Translations under genes and position numbers: made by a program | The notes under the pieces: model-generated | The model's input: only the letters and a program-made list of their open reading frames with translations | What the model was told of the DNA's origin: nothing | The model's database searches: none | NCBI GenBank assembly: GCA_018894105.1 | Contig: CM032123.1 | Span: forward strand, 2,047,001 to 2,111,000 | Reading direction: 5' to 3' | Source of the DNA: Jacaranda mimosifolia | Lineage: Eukaryota > Streptophyta > Magnoliopsida > Lamiales > Bignoniaceae | DNA: 64,000 bases | Shown: positions 1-11,708 of the stretch, one piece after another | Layout: every line of letters begins with the position of its first letter | Position numbering within the stretch: the stretch's first letter is position 1

Positions 1-315
1 TATAATTTTTATAAAACCCAGTAATTATCCACTAAGTTATTTCAAAACCACTTTTCCTACAATAGATTTCTTTCTTTTTTTTGTGTGTGTTCTTTTTAAG
101 TGTATGAAAAAATCTTTTATTCTCTTTTTTCGCAGAAAAAAATCAAAGTTCAGCAACGGACTTTTCTTTCAAGTTTGATTTCTATTTTTTATTATTATTA
201 TTATTATTATTATTTTCTTTTAAGAGTGTGATTAAATTTTTTATCCTAAAAAATAGATATGTATTCCTTAAAAATTTCTTTATGCACGCAGAAACTGCAT
301 ACTACCACTACCAAT

Positions 316-316
<1 letters not shown>

Positions 317-381
<65 letters not shown>
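317..381. repeat. (TAA)n microsatellite
   Basis: About 21 TAA units just inside the second intron of the left-edge prenyltransferase copy. A matching (TAA)n tract sits at about 39,497-39,540 in the same intron of the main copy, so it predates the duplication. A shorter TTA tract lies at 190-215. Confidence 0.95.
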
Positions 382-382
<1 letters not shown>

Positions 383-430
383 GCTTTGCATCTAAATCAT
401 ATAAAATGTGTGAAATATGATGGCACTCAC

Positions 431-883
431 ATTTCCAATCATAGTGTAAGGACGAGTAAATATGTAGATATTTTCCAATAGCTTAAAAAGTTCACCAAAC
501 GGGGATCGATTCGAATCCTGCTGCTGCTGCTGCTGCTCCAATTCTGAGTTCCTTGGGAGAACTATTTCTTGCTCTATGCTTCTAATAATAACCTTTCCCG
601 TCTCATCGGTTAAAGCTCTGATCCTCCGGCGGCAACTGTATTCCAGAGGCAGCGGCCAATACCTCCGGCGGAAACCGCCATTGGAAATTCTTCTCTGCTC
701 CGGCGCGACTGGAAAGAGTTGTATGTTGAATCCCGCACAGGCTGCAAAAATGCATGAAATTTTCAGAAAAAATTACTGAGAACTTATTGATGATGATGAT
801 GGAATGATGGATGAAAGAAAGAACGGACCATTTTTCCTTGCCAAGGAAGGAGATGCCGGCGAACGTGCAAATGTGAGAATCAT
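431..883 (-). CDS. Aromatic prenyltransferase copy 1, exons 1-2 (partial, runs off left edge)
   Basis: This is the 5' end of a UbiA-family prenyltransferase on the minus strand; exons 3 onward would lie to the left of the window. Exon 2 (741 to 431) is open for about 103 codons. It starts after a TTTTTGCAG acceptor, has a six-Gln run near its middle, and ends in the conserved IFTRPYTMIGN segment before a GTGAGT donor, the position where this family has FxRPHTxIGT. A Met at 881-883 begins MILTFARSPASPS, rich in Ser, Ala and Arg as expected of a plastid transit peptide. The exon 1 donor is not settled: CA|GTAATT is the best-looking site but gives the wrong phase for exon 2. The copy is closely similar to the one at 40,177-40,613, and its exon 1 lacks the stop seen there, so it may be the better preserved gene. 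Family confident; activity unknown. Confidence 0.75.
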
Positions 884-1299
884 AATTAATCAATCCTGGA
901 GAAAAACAAAGCAAATGTTCTCTGTTTCCAGTTAGTGAGAAATGATGAAAATGCACCAATAATGGTACGTGGGTGGGGATGTCTGTGTGTATATATATTG
1001 AGAGGATCAGTTTATACTTTAAAATATTGTTTTTTTTTTTTTTGGCTTTGTTATTCATGTTTCCTATAATAAATTCCAATTTTTAAAGTACTGTTGAATA
1101 AGTGTTCATATTCTATAAAGCCTGTATCTGAACAGTGTTTTCTTTCTCCAAGACACCCTCTGAAAATGTATTAAACTTTTATATATAAAACAAAGTAATC
1201 ATTGCATATCTGCATATATATTTAAAAAGTCAGTTTCACACTACTAATTCAATAAAAAATTAATTGATGTGATATCTAAATAAAATTTATCATATTGAA

Positions 1300-2937
1300 T
1301 TCATATTTCATTTTGTATTTCATCTTCTATTCTAACATGATAAATTTTTACCAAATGTATCTGATCTTCAATTAATTATTTTTATAAGAAAATACTTAAT
1401 CCACGTGGCATATATTTATTAAATGGAATAGAAGATCCAATAGAGAATGAAATAGAGCATGCTGATTGAAAATTTACAAATCATTGTTTAAGCGATAATA
1501 ATTTTTGTTTTTGTCATAATATGGCTCAATAATGACAAAACTTAATGTTTTAATGGTATAATTAGTATGCAGGAATGAGGTAGCAATGGAATGGGCATTC
1601 CTAAATTCATTCTTAAACCCATGATTTGTATAATTTAGATATGGGAATGGGCATTCCCGCCGGAATGGGCATTCCCAAAAAGATGGGTTTAGTCATTCTC
1701 TCCCTCCACAATGTATTTATCTATTCTCAATTCATTGGGAATGAATCTATATTTTTTTTAACAAAATTACACTCTAAAATTTAACAAAATACTTTTATAT
1801 TTAAGAAAAGAAATCTTCACTTTGTAAACATTTGATATTATATTCCAATTTATTTGATTGTTATATATTTTTATTTAATTATATATTTAATTCATATATA
1901 TTTTTAGTAATATTATAAAAAATATTAAATTATTATAAATTAATTTTAAAAAAAATATAATAAAAATAAGAATATTATGCACATCTCAATTTTAAGGATA
2001 AAAAAGTAGAAGTTATCATCAACTTGGTACATGCTAATGAAATATATATAGTTTGAAATATTATTTATATCCACATATCTTCGAATGATTAAAAAATATA
2101 TACAAAACTAATAAATGAAGAGTTGCCTATTCTATTAATAACTCTTCAAATTAAACTTATAAAAAAGTATAATAAATCGTTCTGACTTTATCACAAAAAA
2201 GTTTAGCACTCTAGTTATAAAGTATTTTATAATTTTTTTAATTATATTTTATCAAAAAAAGAAAGTGTGTTTATACTTTTTTGTGTAAACGTATATAACT
2301 TTTTGATAACATATAAAATATATATTCACTAATGTAATTCGAATAACACTATAAGTGATATTAAAACTGCATAATTATAGGCTTACTCATAAAAAAATAT
2401 CTAGGGTACTATATAAAAAATATTTTACTAATAAATACTTTTATTTTAATAATTTTCACAAAAGGGTAATTTGATTATTTAAAAATCCATTCCATTTTTA
2501 CTGAATATTCCTATTTACCAATCATTAGAATAGAATCGAGAAAGGAATGGAGATTCCTTTCTCATTCTTTGTACATACCAATTATAAGATAAACTATACC
2601 AACATCATTCATTTCCCAACTCCATTCAATTCATAAAGTCATTTTATTCCCACCTAATTCAATTCATGCATATCAATCACCGCCTAAGTTGTCACCATTA
2701 ATAATACGTGACTCCCCTATAGTGATAATATAAATTTATATTATTACTCAGTCGTCACCATAAGTGTGTCACTAATTATCAATGATGACAACTTAAACAC
2801 AATCTTTTCACTATTTAGTTTGTAAAAATCATTAAAGTGACAAATCAAAATTTTTTGTCACCTAATATATATAATTAGTGACAATTTTTATATTGGCACT
2901 CACTATTTTATTGCCATCTTATCTTTTTCTTGTAGTG
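1300..2937. other. Non-coding insertion of uncertain type in unit A
   Basis: This stretch has no counterpart in unit B, where the flanks are nearly joined around 42,260-42,275. No coding sequence is seen. It contains inverted GGAATG-rich blocks near 1,570-1,700 and 2,530-2,650. On the minus strand its right end is CACTACAAGAAAAAG (2,923-2,937), the terminus typical of CACTA-like elements. The matching left terminus was not found, so it may be several nested insertions. Confidence 0.4.
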
Positions 2938-3412
2938 TCCTTCTAAAATATTCTCCAATAACTCCAAAATAATAACAAACATTACATTTTCTAAATTCAC
3001 TATCAAAATATATTCTTCCAAAATATTTTCTTCAGAACAATCAAAACACAACCAACCAAACCCTTTGTTTTTGACAGCTCATTTCTATTTAATTTATTTT
3101 ATTATCGTATCTAGCTTCGCTGGGGTTGGCGGGTAAACTTGTAAACGAACGTGGTAGCCACAAAGCTCAAATACTTAATAAAATTTTAGCATATATAATT
3201 TTTTTTTATGTCCAGTGTTTGTGGAGAACCATATATTGTTATTATAAATTTTTTGTTTTTCAAGAGTTGACTTAATTGATTCCACGTCTTTGCGTGTTAT
3301 TTGAGATTTGTTATATTAATCATATATGTATATGACTAGCGGTTATGACTCCATATCACAATTATTAACCAATTGATTAAAAAATATATAATAAAATTAT
3401 AACTTCACTTTT

Positions 3413-3759
3413 TGTTAGTGTCCCACATCAGTTAAATAAATAAACTGTAATATCTGTATATGATTTTAAACAATCCTCACCTTTTGAGTTAGCTTTTGGG
3501 GTTGAGTTAGACCTAAAATTCATTTTTTAACATAGTATCAGACCCACCATTCCCGATATTGTGTTTTTCAGTATTGTTGGGCCACCCATTTCATGTTATT
3601 TCACGCTTCAAATATTCATTTATGGACGTGCGCAGGGTATGTTAGTATCCCACATCGATAAAATAAATAAGTTGTGGTCTCTATATATAGTTTTAGACAA
3701 TCCTCACCTTTTGAGTTAGCTTTTGGGGTTGAGTCAAGTCTAAGGTCCATTTTTTAACA
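3413..3759 (+). mobile_element. TRIM-type miniature LTR retrotransposon
   Basis: Two direct repeats of 120 bp (3,413-3,532 and 3,640-3,759), each starting TGTTAGT and ending TTTTTTAACA, flank about 107 bp. The internal part opens with TAGTATCAGACCC, one or two changes from the initiator-tRNA-Met primer-binding site, and ends in a purine-rich GCGCAGGGTA before the second repeat. There is no coding capacity. The flanking duplication is imperfect (CTTTT/CCTTT). At the matching site in unit B (about 42,605-42,705) only a decayed single repeat remains. Confidence 0.8.
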
Positions 3760-4243
3760 CCTTTTTCACTTTCATGAAGATCTTGGTCCTTGAATATAAA
3801 TAATTTTAAAAAATACATCAAGTTTTTGAAAAAAACCAAGACTGCAACTCTCGACTTTATAAATAAATTAAATAATATTTATAGACCTACTTAATATTTG
3901 TCCCATTATTTCATAATCTCATACTTGTATATAATATGACGTTATTACTTTATACCATAATTTTAGACGACGGTCCAAATTAATTCAATAAAACAAAAAT
4001 AACTAGTTGTAATAACAAGACAATAATAATACTAGTTGTAGGAACAATATGGATAACTAGTTGTAATTTTGAATTATCAGGGAGACATGATGAAAATGAC
4101 ATATTATAATCAATTTTCATGCTTACGCACAATAAAAGAAAACGTTGAATTGTTCAACTTGAAATTAATGCTTGGACCATTTCGCTTGGCGATGGTTCTT
4201 CGAACTTTGTAACGTCCCACCTCGTGCATTAATTTTTTTTGTA

Positions 4244-4279
<36 letters not shown>

Positions 4280-4618
4280 AAAATGAAAAATGCAAGAAGT
4301 ACAAGCTTAAGTAACATTAAAAAAAAAAAAAAAAGAAGATAAATCAAAAATTAAAATTAGTACCACCTCGTGTAATCATTATATGAGGGCAACATTCTTT
4401 GTATAGGAATTTATTTTATTTTTTTTAGAAAACATTACAAATGACGAATTTTTATCCTTTTAACAAGTTAATATTATCTTATTATTGAAATGAAATGAAT
4501 TAAATTAAAATACAAACTGCAAAATTATTAGGTAAGGTGCATATAAGAAGTCCATTCGAATTCAAACTCGAGACCTTCCACAAAATAAAGAAGACTTATA
4601 CCATTGATTTACAAGCTA

Positions 4619-4660
4619 CTGGACTTTTATATAAAAATTAGTAAATACTGTCTACATAAG
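4619..4660 (-). pseudogene. Orphan last exon of a prenyltransferase (decayed)
   Basis: Aligned with the last exon of the intact gene (32,062-32,103), this reads as a disrupted LMYVEYLLVPFVR-type ending with an in-frame stop after two codons. The intron sequence just upstream (CAAAAACAACACCTTAG and beyond) is shared with the intact gene and with 43,880 onward. No other exons of this copy remain. It marks a lost array member about 3.7 kb upstream of copy 1. Confidence 0.6.
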
Positions 4661-5357
4661 CGGCAAAAACAACACCTTAGTTGGTTTTTTCTTTTCTGAT
4701 AATTACCTTAGTTGCTTCACCTTAAAGTGAAACAAAAATTGAAAAATGGGTATTGTGATTTCGACATTCATATCAAGGTTATTTTAATTTTTTTTCAATT
4801 TTATTTGACTAAAGCATCGAATAATTTAATTGAGAATCATCTGAAAATTTTAATGCTTTTATAATTGCAACTCAATTTCTTTTTTGCACTTTGGAATCTA
4901 ACATTTTGATATTAATATTAATTTCACTTTGTATATACATATCTCGTTTGACTTAAACAACAAAAAAATTTAAATGATGAATTTCATTCCACACCTTTAA
5001 TCGTCTTACATTAATTGCAAGGTCAAATTCTTTCTTTAGACTTTGAAACTTTAATATTTTTTAATATTAATATCAAGATCAATCTCCACATCCATATATC
5101 AAAACCAAATAAACCATCTTTGAAAATGATAGGAAATATTTTTTTATGGTATTTTTCTCACTAATTAAAACCCGCGAGAATAACCATTTGCATTTATTCT
5201 AAAACATAGGAAATGTCCCACATATCAAATCCAAATCACAGTTAAGATAATGAAAGCATTTTCCCACTAATTAAAACATACAAGTAAACTGTGACCCATG
5301 AATTCGGCGGAATCCCCTACTTTTATTCTATTTTGTGAATAAATGTTGAATGCAAAG

Positions 5358-6158
5358 TGATGAGGGTGTGATCTGTTTTGGGTTGGATTAGATAGTGATT
5401 TGGGAAGTATTTGACCTCCCTAGTTGATATAAGGATGTAATTGGGCTGAGTCCTATAATCACGAGCAAACATCAAGCTAGCCAAGGTGCTATTGGCTTAG
5501 GCACTTCGACGTTCAAGTTAGTATGAGGTCGACTAGATAATGAGCAGTAGAGTGAGGGCTTATTGTATATATAGTGGCATACCTTTGAGAGGCTGGAGTG
5601 GGGGTATTTATAGCCTTCTCCCAGTGGGGATTTCTCTGAGATGCCATTGACATGTATGAAGGATCTTTGTCCTTGCATGAGAGGCATTAGGTCATCTCCC
5701 ACTTCTGTACTATTCCAGGTGGTTACCTTTCCAGGTTTTAGGGACAAAATAAGACACTGTTGACACGTCTCCTCCCTGGTGTGGCAGCATGGGTGGTACT
5801 AGGGCGGCATGCGCCATTAATGCGAAGGTGTGCTGCATGTCAGGGCATTTAATGCGGCAGAGTTGGTACTGTGCCGGTTCGACCTCCCTAGTCGGTAGAA
5901 GGGTCAACCTGACAATGGGTAGGCACGCAGCGTATGAGGTGGACAAGCGACGCGGTCGAGGGATCGACTAGCAGTACAAGCAGTCTTGTAGGTGACCTTG
6001 TCGAATGTCCGCCTGCCTAGGTACGACGTCGATCTGTAAGGTTGATTTGGATTGCCTGACGTCGGTAGCACCATTGGGCCCTGGGTATGAGGTGGGCCTG
6101 GCGCTACATTCTTGGGTTTGTGGTCTTTCGGTCGAGTCCATTGGGTTATCCCAAATCA
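5358..6158 (-). repeat. 3' LTR of the Tat element
   Basis: Direct repeat of 15,497-16,273. On the minus strand it starts TGATTTGGG and ends CCCTCATCA, with a GGCTATAAATACCCC TATA box at about 5,602-5,616. The adjoining internal sequence on the minus strand, AAGTAGGGGCGACTCA, is the purine-rich tract. Confidence 0.9.
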
Positions 6159-6370
6159 TGAGTCGCCCCTACTTCTGAATGCTGAACGAGAGGATGATGA
6201 GAAGGATTGGGGAGTAATCTATTGTGCGGTTATGCGGGTTCGTCGATGAGGATTTTTGAAAATCGACCAGGGTTTCGTGCATTTAATGAGCGGTTACATC
6301 GTATCAGGCATGGCGCCGGACGACAGTTATAACATTATTACAACTTCTTGGATTCCCGCGCTCGCTTGCC

Positions 6371-6379
6371 TATAAATAG
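6371..6379 (+). promoter_or_regulatory. TATA box of the antisense gene in the Tat element
   Basis: TATAAATAG on the plus strand, about 165 bp upstream of the antisense ORF's first ATG at 6,537 and just outside the LTR. It points opposite to the LTR's own TATA box, suggesting the antisense gene had its own promoter. Inferred from sequence only. Confidence 0.55.
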
Positions 6380-6536
6380 GCGCTGTTAAAATAGCCATTT
6401 TTACTTTTACTGCCTTTGCGTCTGGTCAAGCCTAGAGCCAACTGCCTTTGCTGCTAATATACTCTGCTTCTAGTTCGTCGACAGAGAGTAAGTCTCTTCT
6501 TTCATTCTCCTTAGTGTTCTTCATTTTGTTGTAGCC

Positions 6537-9007
6537 ATGTTGCATTTATCTGATTCTGAGGGTAGCCATGGGGAGATAGAGGCTACTCACTCTGATAGGC
6601 CTGGGGGTTCATCAGAGGAATCAAGTAGCTCATCGAGCGATAGCTCGAGTTCCAGTAGCTCGAGCAGCGATCGCAGGGGTGATGGAGTTGGGCCAAGTTA
6701 GGTTCCTCCATCACGTGGTCGATTATTTACCCCTGATCATTACAGTCAAATAGTATCTACGATCACTTCCATTGAGGCGTATTAGATAGTTGTATCATGC
6801 TCCTCCTGAGTATGAGCTTTTAACCCCTGGGACTTTTGGTTGAATGCATTGACCCTCGGCTGGCTATATAACTGTATTTTAGGATGCATTTAGGTGTGGT
6901 CTTAGGTTTCCCTTAGGTGGTATTGCAGTCGACCTGCTTAGGGGCTTACAAGTGTGTATAAGCCAACTGTTGCCGAACTGATTTTCAACCATTTATAGCT
7001 TTATCGTCCTGATGCACATTTTCGACCAGCCTACCAATTTTGATAACTTCTCCGATCTCTTTCATCTTTCGATGTCCCGCAAGTCGGGTAGCACCGACGA
7101 TTCGGGATTCTATTATCTCATTGCTCGACCCGTCGCAAATTTCTTGTCACCCCAGCCTCTTCTTATGGGCAACAGTGGAAAAAATGTTATTTACATGTTC
7201 GAATCGCTGGGGGTTTCAATATTCCGAGGGGCTGGTGGATGGGGCATGTCGAGATGCTAGGTCACCTAACTCCGACCTGGCCCAATACTTTTGTTCGGGA
7301 TTTGGTCGAGTTTGGTCAGGTGGAGGCCTCAGTGTTTATCGATGAGAGGAGTTTGGTGTTGGCTAGGTTATCACCAGCCCAATTGAATTTGTGAACGAAT
7401 GATCGACTAGGTAGATTGTGTTGTCTATGATTCCTTATTTTCTATTTTTCTGTTTGGTTTTGACCCTTTGCTATTATGATGCTTGGCAAATCGCAACGAG
7501 ATCATGAATCGATCAAGAGCCGAAGCTTTAGCGCAGTCTGAGAGAAACCAACAACGACGTTTGGCTACAGTAGCTCGTCGGGGTGCAGCTGCGGTCGAGG
7601 CACCTCAGCCTGAGGCGATAACGCCTTCTCCGTCACCTGCTCGACCAATAGCGACCGCATGTAGCAGCCCGACGGATCGGGGAAAAAAACATGTGGTGGA
7701 GCAGGCGGGACCTGCTCCGAAGAGGACAGCAACTGAGAAAGGTAAGGGGAAGGCCATGGGGTCAGGTCAACCCTCCGGCTATGATCTGTTCGGGCAGTGC
7801 GGGGACGACTTGTTGTTCCATCTGCCAAAATTACCATCGTCGAGGTTCGGAATGGAACCGAGCATGGCTGTTCACAACTCGTTGTCGATAGAGACGGCGA
7901 GGTCGACTGGAGCTGCTCCCCTAAAAGTATTGATGGCCGGGCTGTTCGCATCCGACCAGAAAAAGCTGATGGGGCTAAGCCAGGATGCCGCTCTCAGGGC
8001 TCTGGCCTATCATTCCAATATGGCAAGGTTCTAGTTGAATATGTTGTATTGTCGAACTTTATTCTTTGGTCGAATATTGTTTTCTTATTAGTAATGCTCT
8101 TTCAGGTCGGCCAGCTGGGCTACCATTTCTACAGGAGGTTGGAGCTGGCCCTTGCCGACCGCGAGCACTTGCTGGAGACGGGAATATGGAGACATTGAAA
8201 ATGCAGCTCGAGTCTTCCCAGACCAGGGTCGAGGAGCTTAACAATTAGCTCCGATTGAAAGATACTCAGCTAGTTACCTCTGTCGATGAGAGGACTAGGA
8301 TGGATGAGCAACTGAAGCAGGCCCAAATGGATGTGCAGCTTGCTTATGAGTCTGGTCGATCAATCGGTCGGAGGGCGGCACTCGATGAAGCTCGAGCTGA
8401 CTTCTACAGGACGCTGCCGCTGATGTGACGAGATGTTGTACAGTAGTTTATGCTCTGCTCAGCGTTCTAGGATGCGACTGTTGTGTTTTCCTTGGATGAC
8501 ACTAGGAATGCGTTTGAGAAAGCGCTCAAGCAGTTGCAATTCCTGGGTTATTCTTTTCGACCTGAGGATAGGGAATGGCTCAGCCATCTCCTCGACGAGC
8601 AGCTGCAGCCTTACCTTGAGGACCAGGAGGTCGTCGCTGAAGAGGAAGCTGCAGAGGCTCCTGTGGTGGAAGGAGTTGCAGAGGCTCCACCTGTCTCGCC
8701 CATGATCGAGGCGCAAAGAAAGGCGGACGAAATGGCTAAGAGGCTGGATGAGATTGCCAAAGAATTTGCCTTTGCCAACAAGTTTAACTTTGAGATTTGA
8801 GATGGCATGGTCGACGCCGCCGCCGCATACCTTCCTCCGCTGGACGGGCGCTTTCTAACCGATGAGATTGGGCCCTCTCGACTAGCAACGGTTGCTATTT
8901 CTGTTGCCGTTGCAATGCTCGAGCCGAGGGTAAGCGTCCCCGCGGCGGATCCCATTCATATTCCGTCAAGTGATGAGCTCAATCTACTGATTGAAGATGG
9001 TGGTTGA
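6537..9007 (+). pseudogene. Antisense ORF (aORF) of the Tat element, Transposase_28-like
   Basis: A decayed plus-strand gene sits between integrase and the 3' LTR of a minus-strand element. It opens MLHLSDSEG followed by a long Ser/Asp/Glu-rich stretch. Then comes a region (about 6,880-7,260) whose residues, such as VVLGFPLGGIAVDLLR and SGFYYL, resemble the plant domain Pfam calls Transposase_28 ('putative gypsy type transposon'). A basic, Ala/Pro-rich segment follows (7,483-8,034), then Leu/Glu-rich helical segments (8,100-8,800) and a C-terminal part ending at 9,007. Several stops interrupt it. At least one good intron is visible: AAG|GTTCTAG at about 8,028 to CTCTTTCAG|GTCGGC at 8,105. Antisense extra ORFs in this position are established for Tat elements; their function is unknown. 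Confidence 0.7.
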
Positions 9008-9289
9008 GTCGGGCGCGACAAAGGCGCCGAGTCGAGCTGATACTCCTGTACTAATGCATTTTCATTCCAGTTGATGTACTTATTCGAATATTTGTAATCG
9101 TGATTTTTGAAATGAATGAAGTACTTCTTTTATTGTTCGTACACATTTGGTTAGTTGAATGAAATGTCAGATGGATCGAGAACAAATAAAATGTGTTTCC
9201 CAAATATTGGTAAAATTCATTATCGAATGAACCATGATGACTAAAAACAAACGCACGTTTTAATTCATATTATGCATCTTCAATTCATT

Positions 9290-9790
9290 AGTTCGAGGTC
9301 ATTTCTATCGACTGCGGGGTCGATTGATTTTGATCAAATCGTTCAATTGATCTCCCCGATTAAGCCTTGCCAGTCGGGTCGACTTCACGATCAACAATAA
9401 GCGATTCATTCGTTTATTTGATCTTGATGGCTAGAAGACTGCTTGACTGACTACGGGGTCGATGATTTGGTCTTGGTTGAAAAGCCTTGACTTAGCGGCT
9501 AGAAGCCTGCTTGATCGACTACGGGATCAATGATTTGGTTTTGGCTGAAAAGCCTTAACTTAGCGGCTCAAAGCCTGCTTGATCGACTACAGGGTCGATG
9601 GCAGCTAGAAGCCTACTTGGTTGACTACGGGGTCGATGATTTGGTCTTGGCTGAAAAGCCTTGACTTGGCGGCTAAAAACCTGCTTGATCGATTACGGGG
9701 TCGATGGTGGTTAGAAGCCTGCTTGGTCGACTACGGGGTCAATGGCGGCTAGAAGCTTGCTTGTTCAACTATGGGGTCGACAACAAATGA
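9290..9790. repeat. Minisatellite inside the Tat element
   Basis: An irregular tandem array whose units contain GACTACGGGGTCGATG, TTGGTCTTGGCTGAAAAGCC and GGCTAGAAGCCTGCTTG. Units vary from about 45 to 95 bp because sub-blocks drop out. It separates the convergent ends of integrase (minus) and the antisense ORF (plus). No coding sequence. Confidence 0.8.
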
Positions 9791-9873
9791 GTAGTTTGTG
9801 CAAGTTCGTATTTGCAAAATATGTCGTAACTTTTCATTGCTACTAGGAAATACAACGGAGGCCTATAGCCTTC

Positions 9874-11240
9874 TTATACATAGAATTTCTTTAGATTTAC
9901 GGCATTCCAAGGTCGTGGTAGTCCATTGCCTCGTACGTCTGATAGTCGATATGCATTGTGCTTTGAGACTTTGACCACAAAGTAAAGTCCCTCCCATTTT
10001 GGGTCGAGTTTTCCCACATTTCTTGACACTTCGACCTTCTTAAGGACAAGGTCGTCGACTTTGAAACTACAGGGTTGAACTGCTTTGTTGTAACGTTCCA
10101 TCATTTTCGACAGGTATCGTTGCATTGTGTTGTAGGCTGTGTGGCGCAACTCGCTGATGGTGATTAGGTCAAAGGTCCTTTCTGTTGCATTTCTAACCAG
10201 GTTATAATGAATCACTCGAGCCTTGTGTTGGACCAGTTCGGATGGAATTACTGCTTCAGAGCCATAGACCAAGCTATAGGCGATGCGGCCTGTGGCTGTT
10301 CGAGATGTGGTTCTGTATCCCACAGCACCCCTAGGAGGTCGTCTGCCCAGCTCGCTCCTATTCCCGCTATTCGAGCTTTTAAGTGGTCGAGAACTGTTTT
10401 ATTCATGACCTTTGTCTGACCATTAACCCGGGGGTTTCCTACCGAAGTAAAGTGTTAGAAGATTCCCAAGGACTCACACTATCTTCTCGTGTTCTTACTC
10501 TGAAATTGGGTCCCATTATCTGAGATCAGAACTTGGGGTAAATCGAAACGACAGATTATGCTCTTCCAAATGAAGCTCTTGATGGCCACATCGGTGATTT
10601 TTGGAACTGCTTCGACTTTGACCCATTTAGTGAAGTATTCGACCGCTACGACGATAAATTTTCATTGGCCAGATGTCTTTGGGAGAGATCCGACTATATC
10701 AATGCCCCACTGGTCGAATGGCCATGTGATCTGGACATTTACCATCGACGTGGATGGTTGGTGTGGTATGTTCCAGTGGAGTTGACATGATAGGCACTTT
10801 TTGGTGAAGTCGACTGAGTCTTTCAATAAAGTGGGCTAAAAATAACCGTATCGGACAACTTTATGGGCCAAGGACCGACCTCCCGAATGATTGCCATATA
10901 TACCAGCGTGAATCTCGTGTACCTCTTCATTTGCCTCTTTGGGTGTTAGACACTTAAGTGGTGGTCCTGATATCGACCTCATGTAGAGCTGTTCGTGTTC
11001 GTTGAGAGCATACTTGACTGCTTGTCCTTTAAGCCTGCAGGTCTCGTTCGCATCATCAGGGATTGTCCCTTGGCTCAGGTAGAGCTTGATTGGGTCTTGC
11101 CAAGAGGGAGCTGTCTCATTGATGCTATCGACGAGGTTGTGGTTGACGGTATGGATACATGGTTTGTTGGCCACCAAAAACATTATAGTTTTTTCTCTGG
11201 TTCCTCTCATCGAGCTGGCTAATTTTGAAAGTGCGTCCAC
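9874..11240 (-). pseudogene. Tat element integrase
   Basis: The N-terminal zinc-binding region includes EVHEIHAGIYGNHSGGRSLA, ending at VVRYGYF near 10,836. The catalytic core (10,830-10,330) is recognisable out of frame and with stops, including a WGIDIVG-like block and an ISDNGTQF-like block. The C-terminal part (10,323-9,874) is open for 149 codons and has the usual YGSEAVIP and LDPKWEG-type segments. Not functional as it stands. Confidence 0.85.
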
Positions 11241-11345
11241 CCGCTCATTTTTCGCTCGGGGTACCTGGCTCAGGGTGAAGCTCCTGAACGATCATTGTAA
11301 TCATTTCACCTCAGTCAAATAGTAGCTCATTTTGGCCTCCTTGGC

Positions 11346-11708
11346 CTAGAAGTTTCCTTCGACTTGCTCCGCCACCAGCTGGGAATCAGTGAACGCCACT
11401 AGCTGCTTGACGCCCCGAACTGCTGCCATGTTCATTCCGACGATGAGAGCTTCGTATTCTGCTTCGTTGTTGGTGACTGGGAAGTCGGGCTTTATTGCAA
11501 AAGCATACTCCTCGATGAGTGGGGAACAGAGAGAAACACCAATTCCACCTCTCGATGAGGTTGTCGAATCGTCGACGTGCAATGTCCACATGGAGGAGTT
11601 CACAACTGTTTGTTCTAGGAGGTCGAGCTTTTCGGCGATAAAATCGGCTAGGACTTGTGCTTTCGCGATTGGAATATGATGTCGAACTCCCCAAACTCGA
11701 TGGCCCAT
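11346..11708 (-). pseudogene. Second (archaeal-type) RNase H domain of the Tat element
   Basis: The segment reads WTLHVDDSTTSSRGGIGVSL, then FPVTNNEAEYEALIVGMNMA and AFTDSQLVAEQVEG. This gives the Asp, Glu and Asp positions of an RNase HI-like fold, with the first motif altered from the family's DGS pattern. A second RNase H after the usual one is a hallmark of Tat elements. Its N-terminus overlaps the end of the first RNase H in another frame, so at least one frameshift separates them. Confidence 0.85.

Larger units (their letters stand above)
384..5357. repeat. Segmental duplication, unit A (left part)
   Basis: This segment is paralogous to about 40,142-44,530. Matching blocks include 384-1,130 with 40,142-41,650, 3,100-3,240 with 42,430-42,560, 3,840-4,330 with 42,700-43,160, and 4,360-5,357 with 43,810-44,535. 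Homology resumes at 16,279-16,505 after the Tat element, matching 44,536-44,745. Each unit carries the 5' end of a prenyltransferase and, further upstream, an orphan last exon of another copy. Gaps in the alignment are mostly mobile elements present in one unit only. Confidence 0.85.

Noticed and set aside
603..1079. 158-codon minus-strand ORF over prenyltransferase copy 1
   Set aside because: It is in a different frame from the conserved exon 2 and crosses the intron; the real frame gives the RPYTMIG segment.
4110..4347. Two minus-strand ORFs with Tyr/Ile runs
   Set aside because: They are readings of a (TA)n microsatellite with no conserved features.
10207..11322. Several plus-strand ORFs opposite the integrase
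   Set aside because: Shadows of the minus-strand integrase; no independent family signature.
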